From: a virus
DNA: 27,977 nucleotides
Direction: 5' to 3' (one strand)
Virus record (IMG/VR): IMGVR_UViG_3300030380_005213
Span: 1-27,977 of that record
A model generated the notes under the pieces. That model did not search any database. It saw nothing but the letters and a program-made list of their open reading frames with translations, and was not told the origin of the DNA. The first letter of the stretch is position 1. Every line of letters begins with the position of its first letter. This document shows positions 14,060 through 22,900 of the stretch, one piece after another. A program made the translations under genes and the position numbers.

Positions 14060-15918
14060 TGTCACAGATAAGTAAATTAGATGTATCTGAATTAGATTTT
14101 GATGCAATCAAAGAAAATTTAAAAACGTTTTTAAATGCTCAAGATACATTTACAGATTATGATTTTGATGGGTCAGCATTATCAGTATTAATTGATTTGC
14201 TTGCTTATAATACACATTATAATGCATATATTGGTAATATGCTGTTGAATGAAATGTTTTTAGATTCAGCAGTAAAAAGGTCATCTGCAGTTTCTATTGC
14301 AAAACATTTAGGATTCACACCAACTTCAGTAAGAAGCGCAAGAGCTAATATTAATCTAACTGTAGTAGATCCTACAGATTCACCTCCAACTGTAACTATT
14401 GAACCGTTTACGACATTTAACACTACTATTAGAAATAATACATTTACATTCACTAATTTAGAAGCAGCAACTATTGTTCCTTCAGGTAATAATTATTCAT
14501 TAAGTGGATTACAAATAGTAGAAGGTACACCAAGAACATTATCTTATGTTTCATTAGGAACAGGTCCTGATGAAAAGTTTGTAATACCTGACAGAGATAT
14601 AGATACATCTACTTTAAAAATAAAAGTTCAAGGTTCTACTTCAAATACATTTGTAAACACTTATACACAAACAACCGATATATCAAATGTTAATCCTTCT
14701 TCAAAAGTATTTTTTGTTGAAATGAATCCTTTGGAACAATACGAAGTATTTTTTGGTGATGGTACTATTGGTAGTAAATTAATTCAAGGTAATTTAGTAA
14801 TTATAGAATATCTCTTATCGACTGGAACTGGAGCTAATGCTTCGGATAAAGCTGACATTAGTTTTTCAGCAGGCCAGGCTATAGGAGGTACTACAAATAT
14901 TACTGTTGCAACTGCTTCTAATCCAAGTGCAGCAAGAGATGCTGATACTATAACTGATATAAAATTTAAAGCACCAAGAGTCAATGCAGCTAGAAATAGA
15001 GCTGTAACTGCTAATGATTATAAAGGTTTAATAGAAGCTAATTTCACAGATGCAGAATCAGTTGTTGTTTATGGTGGTGAGGATAATGTACCACCTAAGT
15101 TTGGAAAAGTAATGATATCGTTAAAACCTTTTGATGGTTTTAATATATCACAAACAACTAAAGATTCTATTGTAACTTCTATCTTAAAAGATAAAAAAGT
15201 AATGTCAATACAGCCTGAATTTATTGACCCAGATTTCTTTTTCTTAAATTTAATAGTAAATGTTGTATATAATATTAACAATACAACAAGATCTATTAAT
15301 ACTATTAAAACAACTGTTGAGAATACAATTGAAGGTTACTTTACTTCTGATTTACAAAAATTTGATAAAGACTTTAATAAATCGTTATTAATGAAAAAAA
15401 TAATAGAATCCGACAGTTCTATAGTTTCTGTAATTATTATTCCTAAGTTACAAAAAAGAACTACTGTTACTTTAAATACAATCAATACTTTTTCTGGAGA
15501 TGATAGTTTTGATTTTGATAATTCTATTAAACCTGGATCAGTTAAATCAAGTAGATTCTTTCAAAATATTCAAAATGTATCAACACTAGTTAACTTTACT
15601 GATGTTCCCGATACTTCACCAGCTGAAGATGCTGGATCTGGTACATTAGTTACTAGGAATGCACTTACTAACCAAATATTAAATGCAAAAGTTGGAAACG
15701 TAAATTATTTAACAGGTGAAGTTGTTATAGATTCGTTTGTACCAACTGCATTGCCAAATAACATTTTAGATTTTAGAGTAACTACAAATATACAAGAATC
15801 AGCACAAAATATACAAGCTAAAAGAAATCAAATAATCGTTAGAGATAAAACAATACTCAATGCTGCTGCTGGAAGAGATGCTGGATTAACAGTTAATGTT
15901 TCGAGTGTTGTTGAGTAA
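14059..15918 (+). CDS. 6: gp6 baseplate wedge protein (J-like)
   Basis: The 619-aa protein is close to T4 gp6 (660 aa). Landmarks are YDFDGSALSVLIDLLAYNTH (about residues 37-56), NAYIGNMLLNEMFLDSAVKR, HLGFTPTSVRSARA, FEMN/GDGTIGS in the middle (VFFGDGTIGSKL), and ARNRAVTANDYKGLIE (about 312-327). gp6 makes the wedge dimer core that links gp25, gp53 and gp7 in the inner baseplate. It follows gp25 by TAATG. Confidence 0.95.
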   Translation: MSQISKLDVSELDFDAIKENLKTFLNAQDTFTDYDFDGSALSVLIDLLAYNTHYNAYIGNMLLNEMFLDSAVKRSSAVSIAKHLGFTPTSVRSARANINLTVVDPTDSPPTVTIEPFTTFNTTIRNNTFTFTNLEAATIVPSGNNYSLSGLQIVEGTPRTLSYVSLGTGPDEKFVIPDRDIDTSTLKIKVQGSTSNTFVNTYTQTTDISNVNPSSKVFFVEMNPLEQYEVFFGDGTIGSKLIQGNLVIIEYLLSTGTGANASDKADISFSAGQAIGGTTNITVATASNPSAARDADTITDIKFKAPRVNAARNRAVTANDYKGLIEANFTDAESVVVYGGEDNVPPKFGKVMISLKPFDGFNISQTTKDSIVTSILKDKKVMSIQPEFIDPDFFFLNLIVNVVYNINNTTRSINTIKTTVENTIEGYFTSDLQKFDKDFNKSLLMKKIIESDSSIVSVIIIPKLQKRTTVTLNTINTFSGDDSFDFDNSIKPGSVKSSRFFQNIQNVSTLVNFTDVPDTSPAEDAGSGTLVTRNALTNQILNAKVGNVNYLTGEVVIDSFVPTALPNNILDFRVTTNIQESAQNIQAKRNQIIVRDKTILNAAAGRDAGLTVNVSSVVE

Positions 15919-17576
15919 TGGCATCAACTAGATTAAAGGAAAAAATATCTGCTATAGTTAGCAGTCAGTTTCCAGAATTTATTCAAAAAGATCATCAAAC
16001 GTTTGTTGAATTTGTTGAGCTTTACTATAAATTTTTAGAACAAGATCAAAGCCCACAAGAAACTATTCAAAATCTTCAATCATATGGAGATATTGATAGG
16101 ACGACTGATGGTTTTGTTGAATACTTTTTAAAAAATTATACAACATTAATATCTGACACTGCTTTAGCAGACAAAAAGATATTAATAAAAAGAATTAAAG
16201 ATCTTTATGAATCTAAAGGTACAAAGTTATCTTTTGAAATTTTATTTAGATTATTTTATAATGAGGAAGTTGATGTAATAGTACCTTATGAATTTGTATT
16301 AATTCCTTCTGATGGTACATTTGATCAAAGACATTCTTTAAGAATTAAATCTACAACTGGTGATAGAGCTAATTTAGTTAACAGATCCATAAGATATATC
16401 GAATCTGGTATAGAATATATTACACCAGTAGTAGGAACAGTTGAACTTACAACTGATACTACAGAAGTATTTTTAGATAAGAGTTTACTTGCGCCTACTT
16501 ATGAAATTGGAAGATCAGTTTCAGTTACAGATGCTTCTGAAGGTGGTAATGTAATATTTGAAGGTGAGATTAATCCAACTACACTTGGTTTTGATATTAC
16601 ACAACCAGGTGTTGGATTTAAACTTGGACAAGTATACACTATTAACTTTGGTGGTGGTGTTGGAACTTTGATAAGAGTATCAAACACAAATTCATCAGGT
16701 GGTGTTACTGAAGTAAAATTTTTAAACTTTGGTCATGGATATCCAAATCAAGCATTTGCTGTTGTTTTAGATCCTACTAAAACAGTATCAGAATCTGGTG
16801 ATACAATTGATGACAATACTGAAGGATTTATTGAAACAGGTGAAGTTAATGTTGGTAATGCTCTATTACAAACCTATGTAACACCAAAATATCCAAGTGC
16901 TGCTAGATATTTTGAAGATGGAAATATAAGTTATCTATCATCACAAGTTGTGTCTTTCTCAACCGTTACATCAGTTCCAGCTAGTGGAACAGTTGGAGTT
17001 GCTAATAATTTAGCAGCCATTTCATTTACTGTAGGAGCGCTTGCTAAGTATCCTGGTGAATTTACAACAAACAAAGGTTTCTTATCGGAACCAGACTTTA
17101 GATTACAAAATGATTTACTTTATCAACCATTTGCTTATCAATTAGTTACTGGTACCGATATAAATACATTTAAAGATGTAGTTTTGCAGTTAATACACCC
17201 AGCTGGGCAAAGATTATTTAATAATAGAAATATTGAAGATGTAATTGATTATAGAGCTAGTGTTGAAATAGTTTCAAATTCTAATATTAATTTAGAGCTT
17301 CATGATTTAGTTGATATTTTAGACGCTGATATTGGAAAACAAGCTAATTTAATTGTTGACAATTCAGTTGTAATGACTCAAAATATTACTGCATTGTTTG
17401 GAGAGCCAGTTCTTCCAGTAGATGTAATGGATGAAGCTGACGATTCTGGTAATATATTGACTAATGTATCTTATTGTGAAATAGATTACTTTGACTTTGG
17501 ACCAGCAAAACCAAGAGGTAATGCTTCTGCAAATCACTACTTAATAGATATAACTGAAGGACCAGACTTTACGTAA
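15918..17576 (+). CDS. 7: Baseplate wedge protein, gp7-like candidate
   Basis: This is a 552-aa structural protein. The N-terminal 110 residues are helical and conserved-looking: QKDHQTFVEFVELYYKFLEQ, YGDIDRTTDGFVEYFLKNY and DKKILIKRIKDLYESKGTKL. The middle has two short strand-turn units (ITQPGVGFKLGQVYTINFGG and FLNFGHGYPNQAFAVVLDP) of the same kind as the repeats in gp8. The C-terminus ends SANHYLIDITEGPDF. It lies between gp6 and gp8, where T4 has gp7, but T4 gp7 is about 1032 aa. The name rests on position; the family itself I recall only as a virion structural protein of marine T4-like phages. Confidence 0.65.
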   Translation: MASTRLKEKISAIVSSQFPEFIQKDHQTFVEFVELYYKFLEQDQSPQETIQNLQSYGDIDRTTDGFVEYFLKNYTTLISDTALADKKILIKRIKDLYESKGTKLSFEILFRLFYNEEVDVIVPYEFVLIPSDGTFDQRHSLRIKSTTGDRANLVNRSIRYIESGIEYITPVVGTVELTTDTTEVFLDKSLLAPTYEIGRSVSVTDASEGGNVIFEGEINPTTLGFDITQPGVGFKLGQVYTINFGGGVGTLIRVSNTNSSGGVTEVKFLNFGHGYPNQAFAVVLDPTKTVSESGDTIDDNTEGFIETGEVNVGNALLQTYVTPKYPSAARYFEDGNISYLSSQVVSFSTVTSVPASGTVGVANNLAAISFTVGALAKYPGEFTTNKGFLSEPDFRLQNDLLYQPFAYQLVTGTDINTFKDVVLQLIHPAGQRLFNNRNIEDVIDYRASVEIVSNSNINLELHDLVDILDADIGKQANLIVDNSVVMTQNITALFGEPVLPVDVMDEADDSGNILTNVSYCEIDYFDFGPAKPRGNASANHYLIDITEGPDFT

Positions 17577-17589
17577 GGAAAATAAATGG
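17575..17589 (+). promoter_or_regulatory. AAGGA ribosome binding site with shared 15-bp leader
   Basis: AAGGAAAATAAATGG spans the ribosome binding site and start of the small virion gene at 17586. Exactly the same 15 bases occur at 27182-27196 before another small virion gene. Most coupled baseplate genes here lack such a strong site, so this marks separately translated accessory genes. Confidence 0.7.
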
Positions 17590-18032
17590 TTAGCGATTCA
17601 TTAAAATTAACAGGTAAGTTAAAAGTACAAAAATTTAATCAAGATAATAACTTAGTTGAAATAAGAGAAATACCAAATTTAGTTGTTTCAGTTGGTAAAT
17701 CGCATATAGCAACAAGAATATCAGCTAATAATGAAGTTATTATGAATCATATGGCTATTGGTGGTAGTGCTACTTCACCAGCAGCTAGTGATACTTCTTT
17801 AGGTTCTGAATTAGGTAGAGTTGGTTTAACTTCGACTTCTGTTACTGCAAACACTCTGACATATCTTGGTACATTTTCTCCAGGAACAGGCACAGGAACT
17901 GTTAAAGAAGCTGGAATATTTAATGCACAAGGAAGTGGGGCAGGAACAATGTTATGTAGAACTACTTTTGCAGACATTAATAAAGGTGCATCAGACTCAA
18001 TAGTTATTACATGGAATGTATCAGTAGCTTAA
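17586..18032 (+). CDS. Small virion structural protein between gp7-like and gp8
   Basis: This 148-aa protein has an N-terminal strand block (LKVQKFNQDNNLVEIREIPN), a Gly/Ser/Thr-rich middle and a conserved-looking end: GTVKEAGIFNAQG, TMLCRTTFADINKGASDSIV and ITWNVSV. That ending recurs in phage baseplate or fibre-associated proteins in my recollection. It has its own strong ribosome binding site AAGGA (17575-17579), unlike its coupled neighbours, and shares a 15-bp leader with the gene at 27193. Its position inside the wedge genes suggests a virion role, not proven. Confidence 0.7.
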   Translation: MVSDSLKLTGKLKVQKFNQDNNLVEIREIPNLVVSVGKSHIATRISANNEVIMNHMAIGGSATSPAASDTSLGSELGRVGLTSTSVTANTLTYLGTFSPGTGTGTVKEAGIFNAQGSGAGTMLCRTTFADINKGASDSIVITWNVSVA

Positions 18033-18033
18033 T

Positions 18034-19977
18034 ATGTCATTTTTACTCAAAGACGTTGCTCATAGATCTTTAGCAGACTCAGTTCTAAATGAACTTTTAA
18101 CAAAAAGATCAACATTTTATTTCTACATAGGAAAGGTACTTCCGTGGCCAGATCCACAGAATCCTCCTGATGTAGAAAATTCATCTTTTTACGAATCAGA
18201 TGTAAGAAACAGAATAGTCAGTATAAAACGAATAGAATCATCAGATGCCTCATTAGTTGTTACAAGAAAAGACTGGACAAGTGGTAGAATATATGATCAA
18301 TTTGAGGATTATTATACCGGTAATCCAGCTCCTAATGGAGCAACAAGTTTAAGAGATGCTGATTTTTATGTATTGACAAGTGAATTTAAGGTATACAAAT
18401 GCATATTCAATAATAATAATGGAATATCAACTGTTGAACCTAATTCATCTGATTTAGCTCCAGTTAAGTATGCTGATGATTATATATGGAAGTATATGTA
18501 TACAATTCCATTATCATTAAGAAGTAGATTCTTAACTTCTGAATTCATGCCAGTAACAAAATCAGTACAAAATTCATTTTATTCAGATGGTCAAATAGAT
18601 AAAGTTACTATTACATCAAAAGGTTCTGGATATACAGGTAATGCTAAAGTTGCACTATCATTTAATGCTCCTGGAAATATAACATTTGGTTTTAGAGGAT
18701 CACCTGGTGCAGATGGAAATGTAACTCCTAATATAGCACCATCTATTAGTACTTCAGGTAGATTTGAAAAAATAATTATTACTAACACTGGTAATAATAT
18801 AAGAGCAGCTAATATTGCAATTTTTGATATTGATAATGATGGAAGTAACTTATTTGCAAATGTTAAAGTTGGAAACACTTTACATATAGGAAATGGAAAT
18901 GCTATATTGCTTCCTGTTTTACAAGAAGGTAAGATGGAAGATGTATTAATAGCAGATCCAGGAAAAAATTATACTTCTAATATTCAAACTACTATTGTAA
19001 TCAATGGAGATGGAGGAAATGCATTACTTACACCATTTGTAAATGATGTAGGTGAAGTTGAAGATATAATAGTAAATGATAGAGGATCAGGATTTACATT
19101 TGCTGATTTAAATATTGTAAGTGACACTGGAAGTGGTGCAATAGCTAATGTTGATCTTTCAACAGGCGATTTAGATACATTACAAAGTACTGTTGAATTA
19201 TCTGCTATTAGTGGAGGACTTCATAATTTTAAAATTAATAATGGTGGTTCTAATTATTCTAATTTAGCAAACTTAACACTTACTGTATCTGGTGATGGAT
19301 CAGGATTTACTGGAAATGTAGTTTTAGATTCTACATCTAATACTATATCGAGTATTACAGTTACTAATCCAGGATCAGGATTTACATTTGCTAATGTAAC
19401 AATTACAGGAGGTGGTGGAACAGATGCAAATATTTCACCAATTATATCTCCTCCTAATGGTCATGGATTTGATGCACCAACTGAACTTTTTGCTGAAACA
19501 GTAATTATGTTTTCAACAATAAATAATGAGAACATTCAAGGTGTTGATGTTAATAATGATTTTAGACAGTTTGGTATTATTAAAGATATTGAACAATCAG
19601 GAAGCAAAAAGGCTTTTGCTAATTCATTAGGAACACCTACATTTTTAGTTACTATGGATACAGTTACTGATTCTGATGGAGACCCAGTAGATAATGATAC
19701 TGTACTTGAAATAGTAAGTACAGATTTTAGATTTGAAGTAGTACAGACTTTATCTACTACAAAACAAATGCTTCTTACAAGTTTAAATAATCACACGTTA
19801 GCTATTGGTGATAAGTTAAGAAATTCATCTACAGCTACTGATTTTACTGTACAAACAGTTAATGCTGTACCTGATATAAATAAGTTTAGTGGGGATCTGT
19901 TATTTATTGATAATAGAACTTCAGTTAGTTTTACAGACGAACAATTAGTTACTCTAAGAACAATTTTAAAGTTATAA
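18034..19977 (+). CDS. 8: gp8 baseplate wedge protein, enlarged by beta repeats
   Basis: The N-terminal 185 residues match gp8: STFYFYIGKVLPWPDP, SFYESDVRNRIVSIKRI, LVVTRKDWTSGRIYDQF, FKVYKCIFNNNNGISTVEP, and DDYIWKYMYTIP. gp8 is the wedge protein bound to gp7 and gp10. T4 gp8 is about 334 aa; this one is 647 aa. The extra part, residues about 186-469, is a run of about six short strand repeats with a PGSGFT-like turn (KGSGYTGNAKV, DRGSGFTFADL, NPGSGFTFANV). After it the C-terminus resumes with a conserved-looking strand-rich section (LIFIDNRTSV-like FIDNRTSVSF). It starts one base after the previous stop and has no clear ribosome binding site. Confidence 0.85.
   Translation: MSFLLKDVAHRSLADSVLNELLTKRSTFYFYIGKVLPWPDPQNPPDVENSSFYESDVRNRIVSIKRIESSDASLVVTRKDWTSGRIYDQFEDYYTGNPAPNGATSLRDADFYVLTSEFKVYKCIFNNNNGISTVEPNSSDLAPVKYADDYIWKYMYTIPLSLRSRFLTSEFMPVTKSVQNSFYSDGQIDKVTITSKGSGYTGNAKVALSFNAPGNITFGFRGSPGADGNVTPNIAPSISTSGRFEKIIITNTGNNIRAANIAIFDIDNDGSNLFANVKVGNTLHIGNGNAILLPVLQEGKMEDVLIADPGKNYTSNIQTTIVINGDGGNALLTPFVNDVGEVEDIIVNDRGSGFTFADLNIVSDTGSGAIANVDLSTGDLDTLQSTVELSAISGGLHNFKINNGGSNYSNLANLTLTVSGDGSGFTGNVVLDSTSNTISSITVTNPGSGFTFANVTITGGGGTDANISPIISPPNGHGFDAPTELFAETVIMFSTINNENIQGVDVNNDFRQFGIIKDIEQSGSKKAFANSLGTPTFLVTMDTVTDSDGDPVDNDTVLEIVSTDFRFEVVQTLSTTKQMLLTSLNNHTLAIGDKLRNSSTATDFTVQTVNAVPDINKFSGDLLFIDNRTSVSFTDEQLVTLRTILKL
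18590..19440 (+). repeat. In-gene beta-repeat array of gp8
   Basis: About six protein repeats of 40-60 residues share a GSGFT/GSGYT turn. At the DNA level, 19084-19104 and 19372-19392 are identical over 21 bases, and a 14-base part of it recurs near 19298. This shows duplication or exchange between repeat units inside the gene. Confidence 0.75.
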
Positions 19978-19980
19978 ACT

Positions 19981-22900
19981 ATGCCTACCGTATTTCCTAC
20001 ATCACCACATTTTGACGATTTTGACGAATCTAAAGAGTTCGTAAGAATCTTATTTAGACCTGGACGTGCAGTACAGGCTAGAGAGATAACTCAACTTCAA
20101 ACCATTATTCAAGCACAAATTGAAAGATTTGGAAAAGGTATTTACAAAGATGGTTCTTTTGTATCACCTCCTGGTGAAACATTTGATCCATTTTTATCAT
20201 TTGTAAAATTAAAAGATGCATTTTCAGGTACTGATGCAGATGATGTTGTCGGAGGTTTAGTTGGACAAACTATTGTTGGTCAAACATCTCTTGTAAGAGC
20301 AACAGTAATCAATTCTTCTATATCAACTACAGCAGGTGATCCACCTACTTTATTTGTAAAATATACAGATGGTGGTACTAATAGACAAGAAGCATTTACT
20401 AATAATGAACAAATTAAAAACGAAGCAGGAACTGTTACAGTACAGGCTTTAGCTTCAGCAGCTACAGGTTTTGGAACATCTTTTTCTATTGGTCAAAGTA
20501 CAATATTTGCAAAAGGAAACTTCTTATTTGTTCCACAGCAAACACATATTGTTGAAAAGTATGCTAATGTACAAAATAAAATTATAGGTTTAAGTGTATC
20601 AGAGTCGGTTGTAGATTCTGATACTGATGAAACTTTACTTGATCCAGCTACTGGAACATTCAACTTTTTTGCGCCAGGTGCTGATAGATACAAAGCTAAT
20701 TTAGTGTTAGCAAGTAGAGAATTAGAATTTGTAGCAAACACTGATCCAAACTTTATTGAAGTTATAAGAGTTGAAGAAGGTCAAGTAATTTCTAAGAGTA
20801 TAGATCCAAGACTAAGTGTACTTGGTGATACTTTAGCAAGAAGAACTTTTGAAGAGTCTGGTAATTATATTGTTGAACCATTCAATTTAGAGTTAAGAGA
20901 ACATTTAAGAAATACACCGGTTGGTTCTAATACAGCAGCTAATATAGTTGCAACTATTAATACTGGTGAATTTTTAAAAGCTAATGGAGGTGATAATTCT
21001 TTATTTGTATCAGTTATCACACCTGGTCAAGCATATGTTAAAGGTTATGAAGTAGATGATGTACCAACAAGAAAATTAGCTGTATCTAAAGCAAGAGATT
21101 TTTCAAATGTAACTTCAAGTGTTATAGCAAGCAAACTTTCAAGTTTTGTTAACATAACATCTGCTAATTCAATACCTGATTTTGCAACAGTTGAAACATT
21201 ATCATTAAGAGATAGGTATAAATCAAGTAATGCAGGTCAAAATGGAGCAATAGTTGGTACTGCTAAGGCTAGAGGAATTGAATATCTTACAGGAAATGTA
21301 ACATTTGCAAGAGGTGGTACAGTAAGTACTAGAACAGGAAGAACTGCAACATTTAAACTTCATTTGTTTGATATACAAATGGATTCAGGAAAAACATTTG
21401 AAAGAGATGTAAAACACTTAACAGGTGATGATTTTGAATTTGCAGCTAATATTGTTCCAACAGAAACTAATATAACAGGTGCTGTAACATTTAATGCTGT
21501 TTCAACAACTGTTAGAGGAAGTGGTACTAAATTTGGTACTGATCTTAAAGTTGGAGATGTGATATCTGTATCTAATGCTTCTTCTACAGTTAGATTAGAA
21601 GTAGCTACTATTGTTGATGATGTTGAATTAACAGTAACAGCAGCTCCATTAATGAATTTACAACTTAATGGTTTCTTTACATATGCATCTGCTGCACTTA
21701 ATACAGCTAATATTGGTGATTCAGATAAAGATATTTTAATATCTAAGATACCTCGTGATGTAATAAAAGCTGTCGACCCAGATAATATTAATACAACTTA
21801 TACTGTTAAAAGACAAGAAACAAGAACACTATCTAGCGGAGCTGTAACTATTACAGCTGGTACTAATGAAACATTTTCACCATTTAACGCTAGTAATTAT
21901 CAAGCTATTATAGTTTCTGGAGCAAGAAAAGGTGAATTCATTGAAATAGACAGTAGTGATGTTACAATTAATGGAACTTCAACTGAGATAACATTTGACT
22001 TTAGTGGTACACCAGGTGAAAACTTAAATAACGAAGCTGTCGAATTTATTCTTACAGTTAATAAAAGAACTTCTGCTGCACTCAGAAAAACAAAAACATT
22101 AGTAGAAAATGCTACATTAACTCTTACAGAGAATGTTAAAGCACAAGCAGCTATTATTTCATTAGGTAAAGCTGATGGATTTAAATTAAAATCAGTTCAT
22201 ATGGCTAATGTAGATACTCAGTTTGGAATGGCATATACTACTGATTTACAGTCAAACATTACTTCAAGATATAGTTTTGATACAGGTCAAAAAGCTACAT
22301 TTTATGATTTAGCAAAAGTAAAATTAAAACCTGGTGCTGCTAAGCCAGCAAGACCAATTAGAATTACATTTGATCACTTTACACATGGTGCTGGAGATTT
22401 CTTTTCAGTTGGTTCATATCCTGATTATGAAGATATACCAGAAGTTACCTTTAATGGTCAATTATTTAAACTTAGAGATTGTTTAGACTTTAGACCAAGA
22501 ATAAATGACGCTGGTACAGGATTTAGTGGTACTGGAGCTTCTACTACAGAATTTTTAGATCAAGATATTAACTTTGTAACTAACTTCCAGTTCTTTTTAC
22601 CTAAGATTAATTCTATAGGTTTAGATGAAAATGGAAATTATTTTGTTGTAAATGGAAAGAGTGAACTTAATCCAAGAGAACCTAACTTTCCATCTGAACT
22701 ATTAAAGTTATTTGTTTTACAACAAAAACCATATGTATTTGATATTAAACAAGACATTGAAGTTAAGAGAGTAGAAAACAAACGATTTACCATGAAAGAC
22801 ATTGGTAAGTTAGAAAATAGAGTTAAGACTTTAGAATTTTATACATCACTTAATTTATTAGAAAGAGATGCACAACAAGCTCAAATACAAGACGAGTTAG

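Noticed and set aside
19875-19882. Perfect TATAAATA upstream of the 1455-aa gene
   Set aside because: It is inside gp8 and encodes ordinary residues. Several such matches are expected by chance in DNA this AT-rich; another is at 17159-17166. Transcript mapping would be needed.
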